From positions 1 through 46,343 of IMG/VR virus record IMGVR_UViG_3300020027_000002: 46,343 nt of DNA, one strand, 5' to 3'. The translations under genes and the position numbers were made by a program. The stretch comes from a virus. This document shows, in pieces, positions 8,711 to 16,206 of the stretch; within the stretch, counting starts at the first letter, position 1; the number at the start of each line of letters is the position of its first letter. Below the pieces are notes generated by a model. It did no database searches. It was given only the letters and a program-made list of their open reading frames with translations, and was not told the origin of the DNA.

Positions 8711-9315
8711 TGTTCGTGCCGTCCCTTCGCGATCTTGCCACACTTCAGGGCAAGGATGTCCAATGCTTCATTGTTGTGTAGTTTCTCACACCGTGAGCCG
8801 TTAAGGCAAAAGTAACTTCGGCTATCGTATGAGTAGTCGCATCCTTCACGATGCATCTGCACGATGGAGTAGAACTCCTTACCCATACAGTTCTGTACAG
8901 GTATCTGTTCTTCTTCGAACCCCGCATCAGTCATGACGAACACGACTTCCTTAGCGTGCATACCGTAGAACTCAGTGTAGTTCGCTTCGAGAACTAACAT
9001 CTGTTCGACAAGCTTCTTACCGAAGAAGTCTGCACCGAACATAGGCTTCGCGTACTGTTCACTGAAACAGATGAGTGCTTGACGAAACGTGATGTCACGA
9101 CCGGGGATCAGTTGATCCTTCACACGTTCGATGTCAGCTTCGTTCATGGTAGGGAACTCACCGAATGCGTGCTTCGCTACTGTTGTCTTCAACCAACCAG
9201 CAGCCTTACACAAGATCGCGTGATACCCTAACGCTTCGAACTCAGTCTTGATGTAGAAACCCGCAGTGTCTTTACCGCTACGGGGTGGACCTTGTATCGC
9301 AACGCAGTGCATCAT
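8686..9315 (-). CDS. P-loop kinase, probably deoxynucleoside monophosphate kinase
   Basis: A 209-residue protein with an N-terminal Walker A loop at residues 9-17 (G-P-P-R-S-G-K-D-T), followed by the helix expected in NMP-kinase folds. The G-x-x-x-S-G-K-D-T form is typical of phage dNMP kinases of the T4 gp1/T5 type, which phosphorylate dNMPs for DNA synthesis. Four cysteines lie in the second half. The ATG at 9315 has GGGGAG nine bases upstream and overlaps the helicase stop as ATGA. The end overlaps the polymerase start by 25 bases. The fold is clear; the exact substrate is inferred from family resemblance and position between helicase and polymerase. Confidence 0.75.
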   Translation of the reverse strand: MMHCVAIQGPPRSGKDTAGFYIKTEFEALGYHAILCKAAGWLKTTVAKHAFGEFPTMNEADIERVKDQLIPGRDITFRQALICFSEQYAKPMFGADFFGKKLVEQMLVLEANYTEFYGMHAKEVVFVMTDAGFEEEQIPVQNCMGKEFYSIVQMHREGCDYSYDSRSYFCLNGSRCEKLHNNEALDILALKCGKIAKGRHEQWTSIKGQ

Positions 9316-10706
9316 TTGACTAAACTCCCCTTGTTCTTTTCGTGTGACTCACGACGCTTACGCAGTACATCGTTCGTGATCTTGAGTGACAGTGACATTG
9401 ACTTCATGTCAGTGATGATCTCGCACCGTTCACGTGCACGTGTCACCGCTGTGTATATGTTCTCACGACAGAGCATGAAGAACACACTGTTGTTCATTAC
9501 GTAGATGACGTTACGATACTCCGAACCTTGCGCCTTGTGTACCGTGAGTGCATACGCGAGTTCAATTGAGCGTTGAGGGAACGTATCGATAATCGCCCCT
9601 CTCTTTTCCCACCATTCCTCGTAAGCGTAAGGAACTTCGACAACTCTATCTCCAAAATCGATTTCCATTCCTCCATCAGGATAAAGCTCAATGATCTTTC
9701 CTGTTTCTCCGTTAAGCATGTACTTGGTGTCGGGAGTGGGTATATACGAACTGAGGACTGGATTGCCGTTATCTTGCCACTCCATAAATCGTTCTGTGTA
9801 ATTTCGCATGTCGTAAGTATTTTCAGTGCAAACGACTTTGTCCCCGACTGAAACAGTGACTGGATTTTTCTCGTCCCAACTATACCGCGTGAGTTCTGTC
9901 TCGTCGCGTCCGTGAGGATTAAGCAATCCACGAAGCATGACATTAAGAGGTCCGGTTCCGATCCAACGAGTGCGCATCGGAGTGAGGATTTGATTGTCAA
10001 TAGATGCGTAGTCGATACCATGTTCTTCCGCTTCCATCACTAGCTGTTCAAGTTTCTTGACAGGACTGTCTGTGTAATGCATAAGGAACTTCTCACCACG
10101 ACGCGGCGGGAAACCTTTACGGATTGCAGTTGCTGCTGTGAGTACATCGGACCCTTCGGCCTGTCTGTATATCTCAGTCAACATGAATGCACACGACGCA
10201 CGTTTCAGGTGTTCGTTGAATGGTGATCCGTCTGCATTCTTGATGTGATACTTCTCGATAGGTGGAAGCTGTGCGATGTCACCAAACATGATCAATCGCC
10301 CACCCGGACGTAGTGCATCGATCAAGTTACGATTGAGTTCATGATTGATCATGGAGTACTCATCGCATAGGATGACTAGCTCATCGAACGGTGTGAACTT
10401 GTCACGTTTCGGATGAGTAATATCGGCGCTTTCACCAGTGTCTTTATCTCGTTCACCGGGACGACCGTATTCCAACAACTTGTGTACAGTGATGGCGGGA
10501 AGTCCGGTAACTTCTTTGATCCGCTTCGCAGCCTTACCAGTAGGTGCGCAGACTGCATATGAAATGCCGCGCTCGCTTAACTGTTCGGCGATGTACTTAA
10601 TGATAGTAGTCTTGCCTGTGCCAGCGCTACCCGTAACCGCAAACAATCTCTTGAGTGGGTCGAGGGCTGCATCTGCACATGCAAGTTGCGCTTGTGACAA
10701 CTGCAT
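9312..10706 (-). CDS. SF1 DNA helicase, RecD/Dda-like
   Basis: A 464-residue helicase complete in one polypeptide. Motif I is at residues 26-33 (GSAGTGKT), motif Ia follows (CAPTGKAA), motif II reads CDEYSM, motif III GDIAQLPP, and near the C-terminus are T-V-H-K-A-Q-G-S-E and the motif VI-like Y-T-A-V-T-R-A-R. This set is diagnostic of the SF1B RecD/Pif1/Dda group, which unwinds DNA 5'-3'. The start at ATG 10706 has GGAGA six bases upstream. As no DnaB-type helicase was seen, this may be the replicative or recombination helicase. The downstream gene overlaps by ATGA, so kinase and helicase are translationally coupled. Confidence 0.92.
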   Translation of the reverse strand: MQLSQAQLACADAALDPLKRLFAVTGSAGTGKTTIIKYIAEQLSERGISYAVCAPTGKAAKRIKEVTGLPAITVHKLLEYGRPGERDKDTGESADITHPKRDKFTPFDELVILCDEYSMINHELNRNLIDALRPGGRLIMFGDIAQLPPIEKYHIKNADGSPFNEHLKRASCAFMLTEIYRQAEGSDVLTAATAIRKGFPPRRGEKFLMHYTDSPVKKLEQLVMEAEEHGIDYASIDNQILTPMRTRWIGTGPLNVMLRGLLNPHGRDETELTRYSWDEKNPVTVSVGDKVVCTENTYDMRNYTERFMEWQDNGNPVLSSYIPTPDTKYMLNGETGKIIELYPDGGMEIDFGDRVVEVPYAYEEWWEKRGAIIDTFPQRSIELAYALTVHKAQGSEYRNVIYVMNNSVFFMLCRENIYTAVTRARERCEIITDMKSMSLSLKITNDVLRKRRESHEKNKGSLVK

Positions 10707-10725
10707 GGTGTGTCTCCGTTTCCGT

Positions 10726-11019
10726 TTATTCGTAGCCGGTTAGGTCCGGTCCTTTGTCGCCACCGTCATCGAAAGTCTTACGGTGTTGTTCTTCTACAAC
10801 TGCACGTGCAGCATAGATGGCTACCCACTTAACGAACTCACTGAAACCCATGTTGAGTGACATTGCAACCTCACGGATGTAACGTTTGTCAGCACTAGGA
10901 AAACGAATTGATGAAGGGGGGTCGATGTTCGGTGCCGTCTCATTAATGAAATGGCCACGATTGAGATGCGCAGTTGGGCGCGGGTATGGAATAGAGATAG
11001 TGACTTCGGCTTTGCTCAT
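10726..11019 (-). CDS. Small protein, possibly ribbon-helix-helix DNA-binding
   Basis: A 97-residue product from ATG 11019, with GGAGA six bases upstream. The in-frame start at 11064 would run through a strong hairpin and is rejected. The second half reads as a short strand (SIRFPSADKRYI) followed by two helices around FSEFVKWVAIYAARAVVEE, which resembles a ribbon-helix-helix repressor layout. No decisive motif is present. It lies just after hairpin 11039-11069 and just before the helicase, so it could regulate the replication genes. The function is a guess. Confidence 0.55.
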   Translation of the reverse strand: MSKAEVTISIPYPRPTAHLNRGHFINETAPNIDPPSSIRFPSADKRYIREVAMSLNMGFSEFVKWVAIYAARAVVEEQHRKTFDDGGDKGPDLTGYE

Positions 11020-11038
11020 CGTATGTCTCCAACGAGAA

Positions 11039-11069
11039 ACGGTGTGCATCCAGTTAAGCTGCACACCGT
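11039..11069 (-). terminator. Strong hairpin, probable terminator or attenuator (leftward)
   Basis: A perfect 10-bp inverted repeat (ACGGTGTGCA and TGCACACCGT) with an 11-base loop. Read leftward it is followed by a weak T-rich stretch (TTTCTCGTT). It sits between the 75-residue gene and the 97-residue gene, so it could partly terminate transcripts from the promoter at 11401-11429 ahead of the helicase and polymerase. Confidence 0.6.
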
Positions 11070-11124
11070 CCTACGTTAACCGGAACTGACATTCGGGGGA
11101 GTGATTGTCAGCTTGGTAGCCGGC

Positions 11125-11352
11125 TTACGCCTCGGGAGCGATCACCATGAGATGTTCGCCGTTCTGGTTTGCGGTCGCGACATACGAAGCCATCTTGCGG
11201 GGATCGCGGAACGATGCCGTAAGCTGAGGAACGCCGCCGTCATTGACCTTCACGAAGGCATAGAGCGGGGCAGGGGTACGAGGACCGGCAGGAGCGCGGC
11301 GCTTCTTGGGGGCTTCCGTAGCGGTGGCAGTGCCCTTGGACGCATCAGACAT
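11125..11352 (-). CDS. Small basic Ala/Pro-rich protein
   Basis: A 75-residue product from ATG 11352, with AAAGGA eight bases upstream; an upstream in-frame ATG lacks a site. The N-terminal third is disordered and basic (PKKRRAPAGPRTPAP). The rest looks like a small beta-rich domain ending VIAPEA. It has its own promoter (11401-11429) and a hairpin terminator downstream, so it may be expressed strongly and alone. A nucleic-acid-binding role is possible from the basic tail, but no family was recognised. Confidence 0.65.
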   Translation of the reverse strand: MSDASKGTATATEAPKKRRAPAGPRTPAPLYAFVKVNDGGVPQLTASFRDPRKMASYVATANQNGEHLMVIAPEA

Positions 11353-11400
11353 TTGAGTATTCCTTTTTACCATTGTGGGATTGTTCCCGTTGACCTTTAG

Positions 11401-11429
11401 AAAGTATTACCTAAGTATTACGATGTCAA
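11401..11429 (-). promoter_or_regulatory. Leftward sigma70-type promoter
   Basis: On the minus strand TTGACA (complement of 11424-11429) lies 17 bp from TACTTT (complement of 11401-11406). The first gene downstream starts at 11352. It belongs to the repeated leftward promoter set of this phage. Confidence 0.7.
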
Positions 11430-11466
11430 CCACAAAATGCAGTTGACACCGTTTTTATTCTACGCC

Positions 11467-11889
11467 TTACGACGCAGAAACTTTGCCGATCTGTGCGCGG
11501 TCTTCGCCCTCGTACTTCTCGTGCTTCACGCCGACCTTGCACGACAGACCCAACCATTCGGTAGGATCAACTCGCTTGCCAGCCTTCGCGCCAATGGTTT
11601 CGCACCACTTGCGCATGTTGTAGCGGGAACGTGCAGTGTCTTCAACCATAAGACGGTTGTAGTTCAGTGTGACACCTTCCGGGAACATCTCACGGTCTTG
11701 ATCGAAGTCAGCCGGATAGTCATCGGGACTGATCTTCAACGCAACAGACAAGTATTCCTTGCCAGTTGTGTTGCTGATCTTCTGTTCAACACTGTCGATG
11801 ACAGCAGGATAGTCGCCAACCGGGAGCGGTGGTGGTGCCTCGGCGGATGATACGTCACTGCTGTATTCGAGAATGGATACTTCACTCAT
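11467..11889 (-). CDS. DUF669-like protein, probable partner of the Sak4-like recombinase
   Basis: A 140-residue protein. ATG 11889 follows AGAGGAAAT, and the longer frame to 11961 would cover an intergenic inverted repeat. It has a Pro-rich lead (PPPLPVGDYPAVI), a central segment with LSVALKI and DDYPADF, and an internal block around LNYNRLMVEDTARSRYNM before a WLGLSC-type strand. This layout matches DUF669 phage proteins, which are commonly encoded beside AAA_24/Sak4-type ATPases and have been suggested to act in single-strand DNA binding. The neighbours here fit: the Sak4-like gene is one gene upstream. The family call is from remembered pattern. Confidence 0.65.
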   Translation of the reverse strand: MSEVSILEYSSDVSSAEAPPPLPVGDYPAVIDSVEQKISNTTGKEYLSVALKISPDDYPADFDQDREMFPEGVTLNYNRLMVEDTARSRYNMRKWCETIGAKAGKRVDPTEWLGLSCKVGVKHEKYEGEDRAQIGKVSAS

Positions 11890-11937
11890 GGTTATTTCCT
11901 CTTGAGTTTGTTGCAACAATACAGTAGACCATAGTTC

Positions 11938-11974
11938 AATCACACATACAAGCCACTGCATCTTGTATGTGATT
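11938..11974. promoter_or_regulatory. Inverted pair of AATCACA-type half-sites (operator-like dyad)
   Basis: A forward half-site at 11938-11952 (AATCACACATACAAG) faces a reverse half-site at 11962-11974 (complement AATCACATACAAG), separated by nine bases. It lies in the 116-bp gap upstream of the DUF669-like gene. The same half-site occurs as another inverted pair at 16706-16741 over a promoter. It could be a repressor operator or an RNA hairpin. Confidence 0.5.
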
Positions 11975-12005
11975 ACAAAGACCTACTAGATGTAGGCCCC
12001 TATCC

Positions 12006-12314
12006 TTAGTCGCGTTCTTCTTCGGGAGGTTCGTAACTTGGATTGCGAAGACGTTTCGCAAACAGTTCTTGTTCGTGTTCGATACGTGCAAAGAACATAC
12101 TACAGATGTACTGTCGCATGTCCAACCGGAACTGCTGATCATTCGTGCGCAATGCGCCTAGCACTGTACTGGCTAGATTGCTACCAGCCCACTCAATTAT
12201 GAATGGTTGCTTGCTGTCAGTGAATATCTTCAGTGCAGCACGCAAGTCAGCAAGTGCTTTGCCATGACGCACGATACGTTCAGCTTCCGTTAGTGTAATG
12301 ATTGGTTCACTCAT
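12006..12314 (-). CDS. Unknown protein between the DUF669-like and Sak4-like genes
   Basis: A 102-residue product from the ATG at 12314, which overlaps the stop of the Sak4-like gene as ATGA. It is largely helical, with a Leu/Ala-rich first half (ALADLRAALKIF), then an acidic/aromatic segment, and ends in a charged tail (PPEEERD). No family was recognised. Tight coupling to the Sak4-like gene suggests a role in the same recombination or replication step. Confidence 0.65.
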   Translation of the reverse strand: MSEPIITLTEAERIVRHGKALADLRAALKIFTDSKQPFIIEWAGSNLASTVLGALRTNDQQFRLDMRQYICSMFFARIEHEQELFAKRLRNPSYEPPEEERD

Positions 12315-13186
12315 GGCACAGTCTTCTTCCACTCCTTGTACATTGCTTCGAACTGTTTCGTTCCCGGCAACGGAAGTTTCTTGTTGAAGTAACACCACAT
12401 AGCGTGCCATGTATCCATGCGCCACATGTGATTACTTGGGTTGTCCCAATCATCTGGATTGAACCGCCAATCGAACTCAGGTTCATCCAATTGACTGAAC
12501 ATGCGTGTCTTCATAGGTTTACGGCGTCTACTCGGACTGACGGCGATCCGTCGATCCACTCTACCGTCAACTTGATAGATGGCCCACATTTCGCTGAAGT
12601 CAATTCCAATATTACTAGGCAATTGTCCACCAAGTGCGAGTGAGATATGTAAGATTGCCCCAGTTTTTTCGTCTGTAGTGGGTGCACCTTCATGCGCAAT
12701 AAACATGACATGTTTGTTCGCCTTACCAGTTACCTTGACAACGTTCTTAATCAAACGAATGGCAAGTGCGTTACGTGTGCCGTATGATCCGGGGGATGGA
12801 CGCTCGACAGTTGCACCAGTGTTCTTACTAATGCCTTCCATGAGTGTTTTGTCTGTGATGTTTGTGAGACTGTCGAAGATGAAACTGTCGTACTGATCAA
12901 GCACAGTGTTAAGTCCGAGAGGATTGCTTTCGTTCTTGAACTGTGCGGTGATTGATGATGACGAACCGGAGAAGTCCGCTACATCTACGTTGTCGACATG
13001 TGCGACGGAGTTCGTTCCGTCTGGATCAAATTGATAAAACAACTTACGACCGGGCATTGTTGCGGAGAGTGTAGTCTTACCTGCTCCAGCGTCTGCCCAT
13101 GCTAACGCAACTATACGCTTGTTAGCATCCGACGCTTTGTTGATGGGTACACCCGCCAACATGATTTGGGGTATTTCGTCTGACAT
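12311..13186 (-). CDS. Sak4-like RecA-fold ATPase (AAA_24), probable single-strand annealing recombinase
   Basis: A 291-residue protein with Walker A at residues 31-38 (ADAGAGKT), then a strand ending F-D-P-D-G, a Walker B-type segment (YDSFIFDSLTNI), and further core strands (VMFIAHEG). It is a minimal RecA/Rad51-like core without a DNA-repair helicase extension. This matches AAA_24 (PF13479) proteins, the group that includes the Sak4 annealing recombinases. ATG 13186 has AAGGAAA upstream, and its own promoter lies at 13212-13240. With the DUF669-like protein and the Cas4-like nuclease it makes a plausible phage recombination set. Confidence 0.8.
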   Translation of the reverse strand: MSDEIPQIMLAGVPINKASDANKRIVALAWADAGAGKTTLSATMPGRKLFYQFDPDGTNSVAHVDNVDVADFSGSSSSITAQFKNESNPLGLNTVLDQYDSFIFDSLTNITDKTLMEGISKNTGATVERPSPGSYGTRNALAIRLIKNVVKVTGKANKHVMFIAHEGAPTTDEKTGAILHISLALGGQLPSNIGIDFSEMWAIYQVDGRVDRRIAVSPSRRRKPMKTRMFSQLDEPEFDWRFNPDDWDNPSNHMWRMDTWHAMWCYFNKKLPLPGTKQFEAMYKEWKKTVP

Positions 13187-13195
13187 GATGTTTCC

Positions 13196-13582
13196 TTATT
13201 TCTTATGCTCTATAGTAACAATATCAATGTCTTTTGTCAAGTCAGGTGAGTTCAATTGAAGCTTGTCAAACTTCGCTTTCTTCGCTTGGTGTGACAGGAC
13301 AGTTCGCTTTGCATCGTTGTTGCGTCTGCGTACGTGACGGATGTTACCGATGATGTCTTCCAATGCAAAGTCACGCTTGTCAAGACGCTGATGACAGTAT
13401 GCATGTAAAAACCATTGCGCCTCGTCATGGAACATCGTCTTCTTAAACACCACTTCGATCGGTGTTACGCGGCGCTCTTCAATGAAGCCTTCGTGGTTCT
13501 TGTAAACGAATATGACTTGTCCAAACAAGTCAGAGTAGTTGATATTCGGATTGTCTCTGTCTACGTATCCTGACTTAGCCAC
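13196..13582 (-). CDS. WYL-domain protein without its own HTH
   Basis: A 128-residue product starting at GTG 13580-13582, with GGAGGG five bases upstream; the frame is open further upstream but without a ribosome site. Residues about 14-80 fit the WYL pattern: V-x-F-V-Y-K-N-H-E-G, E-E-R-R-V-T-P-I-E-V-V-F, then W-F-L-H-A-Y-C-H (57-64) and R-D-F-A-L-E-D-I. WYL domains bind ligands or nucleic acid and usually follow an N-terminal HTH in transcription regulators. Here the domain stands alone with a basic C-terminal tail, and the HTH is a separate gene immediately upstream that overlaps it by eight bases. The pair probably acts together as a regulator. Confidence 0.75.
   Translation of the reverse strand: MAKSGYVDRDNPNINYSDLFGQVIFVYKNHEGFIEERRVTPIEVVFKKTMFHDEAQWFLHAYCHQRLDKRDFALEDIIGNIRHVRRRNNDAKRTVLSHQAKKAKFDKLQLNSPDLTKDIDIVTIEHKK
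13212..13240 (-). promoter_or_regulatory. Leftward sigma70-type promoter for the Sak4-like gene
   Basis: On the minus strand GACTTGACA (TTGACA complement of 13235-13240) lies 17 bp from TACTAT (complement of 13212-13217). It overlaps the 3' end of the WYL gene. The Sak4-like start follows at 13186. Confidence 0.7.
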
Positions 13583-13802
13583 CGTAACCCTCCGGTAAAT
13601 GTGTCCAGCATTTGCGCTGTCCGATGTAACCAATGAGTGAGACTGACACACCGAAGTCTTCAGCGATGCTTGATTGGAGTTCACCCTCCTTCAATCGCTG
13701 ACGTATCTTCAACACATCTGTCTCTTTGAGCTTCGCATTTGGGTTGCGAGAACCTTCGTGAAAGAACTTCTTACGCACACCCTTACTATTGTACCATCCC
13801 AT
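13575..13802 (-). CDS. Small helix-turn-helix protein
   Basis: A 75-residue product from ATG 13802, whose start overlaps the stop of the Cas4-like gene as TAATG. Its second half shows a helix (KETDVLKIRQRLKEG) and then S-S-I-A-E-D-F-G-V-S-V-S-L-I-G-Y-I, the A-x-x-F-G-V-S-x-S-x-I pattern of a homeodomain-like/HTH recognition unit. The N-terminal part is basic (SKGVRKKFFHEG). It overlaps the WYL gene. A sequence-specific DNA-binding role is likely; the operator-like dyads at 11938-11974 and 16706-16741 are candidate sites, which is inference. Confidence 0.72.
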   Translation of the reverse strand: MGWYNSKGVRKKFFHEGSRNPNAKLKETDVLKIRQRLKEGELQSSIAEDFGVSVSLIGYIGQRKCWTHLPEGYGG

Positions 13803-14983
13803 TACCCGTTGCCTTCTTCTAATGGGTCCCACTCATCCGTTGCCATCTCATCTAACATTGCGCGTCGTTCGTCGTAGTCGCTGTCGCAAAATGGGATAAG
13901 TGGACACGGCCTGAAATATCGATTGCAAGAATGGGTATACTTTGGAGCATTCTCCGGCGTGTCCAGAAATGGTGCCGTAACATCCATCGTATGACATACC
14001 CATTCGGCCCACTCTTTGAAGTTCTGAAGATTTCGAGTGATGGGCTCGTTGACAATGCCACCGTAGTCAAATGTTTTCGGTAGTGGGATGGACATGCCTC
14101 TGATAACAGCGTCTTGAACGAGTTGTCCAAGGAGGTTTGAAGCTGCAAGCATGTATCCTGTTGGTTGATGACTGATGGTGAATGCAAGACGCCATGCATC
14201 GTCAAGTCTGCTTGCTGTTTTATTCTCTTCAACAGCAATCCGAGATAGCGTGCGGTCAATATATTGTAGGCCGTCAACTCGACCAACAAAGTGATATCGA
14301 CGGACACGGTTGATATGCGTGCCATTGTATCCGTACTCCGTGTCACTTGGTTCATCGGTTGTGATTTCGAGGTACATGTCTATACCGATTTCAACTCCCA
14401 CGAACCATTCTGATTTTTGTATGCCTTCCAGCCCGTTTTTGACGATGATGGGCATGGTTTTGCCAAGTGGGTATCGTGTGACATAAGCGATAAGAGCTTC
14501 TTCAATGTTAGCAATTGTCCGTTTACGGTCTCCGGGGTCTTCGTAATATCCGGAGGTGCCAAAGATTTCGAGAGCAGCAAGCATTGTAGCTCGTTCTGTA
14601 TCTTCGCCAGACGTGAGCGCACTAAGCCATCCCGCAGTTCGTTCTTCTCCGAAGATGGTTGTAGCCCGCGCGGTGGCAATTCGCTGTACATCGCTACTAA
14701 AATCCGCGTCTCGATAGAACTCAGGTCCATTGAAATACAAGTCGGCAAGTCGGACGGCTGCATAGGCTTCGTGTGCGGCACCACCTGCTTCGAGAGCCAT
14801 TGCGCGTGAGCCGGAAAGGTACGTTTTGTGATGCTCGTATCGAACAATTCCCCACGTCGGGCATGTGTTAAGAGCAACGAGCTTAGTGTTGTCGAATTTG
14901 CGTAGTGGTTTGCCATCACGATCCCTCAACTCGCCGTGGATCGAATTGACCCACGGCACCATGCTGATGTTAAGTATTTTCAT
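13802..14983 (-). CDS. Cas4-like PD-(D/E)XK exonuclease with four-cysteine cluster
   Basis: A 393-residue protein with the RecB-family nuclease core: G-R-V-D-G followed about 20 residues later by V-E-E-N-K-T, the D...ExK catalytic residues. One cysteine sits near the N-terminus (C41, in N-T-C-P) and three at the C-terminus (C353, C360, C366). This arrangement is typical of the iron-sulfur cluster of Cas4/AddB-type nucleases. In phages such enzymes resect DNA ends for recombination. There is no CRISPR array in the genome, so no link to adaptation is implied. The start overlaps the MazG stop as ATGA, and the end overlaps the HTH gene. The Sak4-like gene nearby fits a recombination module. Confidence 0.85.
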   Translation of the reverse strand: MKILNISMVPWVNSIHGELRDRDGKPLRKFDNTKLVALNTCPTWGIVRYEHHKTYLSGSRAMALEAGGAAHEAYAAVRLADLYFNGPEFYRDADFSSDVQRIATARATTIFGEERTAGWLSALTSGEDTERATMLAALEIFGTSGYYEDPGDRKRTIANIEEALIAYVTRYPLGKTMPIIVKNGLEGIQKSEWFVGVEIGIDMYLEITTDEPSDTEYGYNGTHINRVRRYHFVGRVDGLQYIDRTLSRIAVEENKTASRLDDAWRLAFTISHQPTGYMLAASNLLGQLVQDAVIRGMSIPLPKTFDYGGIVNEPITRNLQNFKEWAEWVCHTMDVTAPFLDTPENAPKYTHSCNRYFRPCPLIPFCDSDYDERRAMLDEMATDEWDPLEEGNG

Positions 14984-15411
14984 CGATTGTCACCGCTTCC
15001 TTGCAGTGCGTCACGTTCGGAGCGAGACTTCAACTTCGCAAGGTTCGTGCGTGCAACTTCCGCAAGTGTTGTATCAAGTTCCTTTGCAGCGGCTGCGACG
15101 TACCAGAGAACGTCACCAAGTTCTTTGACGAGTGACTGATAACGTTCAGGTGTGAGATTACCGAACTCGTATCCAGTACCGTAACCGATCTGCGACAATA
15201 GACCATCATCACGCATGGCTTTACCCATATGTTCGGCTGCTTCACCAGCTTCACCATTGAGTTTGGTGATCGTGTACCAAAGACCAAGTGTTGTGCCTTG
15301 ACCGGGATACACTGCGAAGCGGGTCGCAAGTCCCTGATACTCGTTGAGTGTAGGCACGTCGCTGAATGACGACATGTCTTCATCAGTTACCTTATTGATA
15401 GGTGTGTTCAT
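14980..15411 (-). CDS. MazG-like nucleotide pyrophosphohydrolase
   Basis: A 143-residue protein with the metal-binding E-A-G-E-A-A-E helix (E54, E57, E60) and the second helix K-E-L-G-D-V-L-W-Y (E97, D100), the ExxE...ExxD arrangement of all-alpha NTP pyrophosphatases. Phage MazG enzymes hydrolyse nucleotides such as dNTPs or alarmones and may tune host metabolism during infection. The start at 15411 overlaps the stop of the small membrane gene as ATGA, and the end overlaps the Cas4-like start. The fold is secure; the substrate is unknown. Confidence 0.88.
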   Translation of the reverse strand: MNTPINKVTDEDMSSFSDVPTLNEYQGLATRFAVYPGQGTTLGLWYTITKLNGEAGEAAEHMGKAMRDDGLLSQIGYGTGYEFGNLTPERYQSLVKELGDVLWYVAAAAKELDTTLAEVARTNLAKLKSRSERDALQGSGDNR

Positions 15412-15524
15412 TTCTGCTTCACCTTTATGATGTCAAGCAAGACGGCGATACGTTCAAGCTTGTTACCGATTTCGTTGAGCATCAACAATGCGATGATGGC
15501 ACTGATGACAATGAATGTGTTCAT
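15408..15524 (-). CDS. 38-residue single-span membrane protein
   Basis: A small gene with ATG 15522-15524 overlapping the upstream stop as ATGA and its own stop overlapping the MazG ATG the same way. The product begins with an uninterrupted hydrophobic span (MNTFIVISAIIALLML), then a charged amphipathic helix ending in KVKQK. The precise double ATGA linkage argues that it is real. It is one of several tiny membrane proteins in this arm; the role is unknown. Confidence 0.65.
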   Translation of the reverse strand: MNTFIVISAIIALLMLNEIGNKLERIAVLLDIIKVKQK

Positions 15525-15772
15525 CCGACCATGCCTCGCGTCGATGACGGGTCGCCATCTTTCGGTTTGAGTTCATCAATCGCGTCCGACATGTTGCCAA
15601 GTGCGTTGTTCAGCAACGTGTTGACACGCGCAAGTGCATCCATAGCAGCAGCCATTTCTTTGAATGCCTTGTTGTGATCTTCGACTTCCTCAGCGAGACG
15701 CAACAGACACTCTGTTACGCCTCGTTCCATGCCCTTGTTTTTCAACGTGAGCAGAATGTCATTTCCCTGCAT
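15521..15772 (-). CDS. Small helical (coiled-coil-like) protein
   Basis: An 83-residue product from ATG 15772 with AGGAAGGA eight bases upstream. The long in-frame extension above it is Arg/Ser/Thr-rich and looks non-coding. It has helical heptad-like stretches (LLRLAEEVEDHNKAFKEM, then ALARVNTLLNNAL) and a disordered tail. It overlaps the upstream gene by 14 bases and the next by ATGA. No family was recognised. Confidence 0.65.
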   Translation of the reverse strand: MQGNDILLTLKNKGMERGVTECLLRLAEEVEDHNKAFKEMAAAMDALARVNTLLNNALGNMSDAIDELKPKDGDPSSTRGMVG

Positions 15773-16205
15773 CGCGGCGATCCTTCCTGCGTGCATAGTT
15801 CGCCAAGAATGCTTCCTTGATCGGACCGTTGATCTGTGCGAGCGTGTAGTCAGCATTCTGTTCGAGGATTGCTTCCGCTCTCTTCTCCCATTCAGCGTTG
15901 TCGCGGTTGAGTTCCTGAATTGCAGCGTCACGTTTCATCCCGTTGCTCTCCATGATTGTCACTTCGATGTTGTCATAGAGTGTCATGAGAAGAAGGAGCT
16001 TGATACGTGTCCACTTGAGACAGTCTTTGTCCTCGTTGTAGTTCTTGATGACTTCCTCGCACGCTAAGTTGAGGACACCACCACACGTACCGCATCCGCA
16101 CAGGGTGCTTTCATACGTTGAGACACTGTTACGCACATCATCAGTGACAAGCGGGCGCACAAGTTCTGCGAGTATCTCATCCAGTATTGACTTACGTCCA
16201 TTCAT
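15759..16205 (-). CDS. Unknown protein with a cysteine cluster
   Basis: A 148-residue product from ATG 16205, with GGAG seven bases upstream. Residues about 35-50 contain C-G-C-G-T-C-G-G, with another Cys ten residues on. This could bind zinc, although no matching family was recognised. The rest is helical and charged. It lies in the operon led by the 123-residue gene and the promoters at 16599-16725. Confidence 0.65.
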   Translation of the reverse strand: MNGRKSILDEILAELVRPLVTDDVRNSVSTYESTLCGCGTCGGVLNLACEEVIKNYNEDKDCLKWTRIKLLLLMTLYDNIEVTIMESNGMKRDAAIQELNRDNAEWEKRAEAILEQNADYTLAQINGPIKEAFLANYARRKDRRDAGK

Positions 16206-16206
16206 T

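Noticed and set aside
13802-14983. Cas4-like nuclease as part of a CRISPR system
   Set aside because: No CRISPR array and no other cas gene were seen. Phage Cas4-like nucleases are common in recombination modules.
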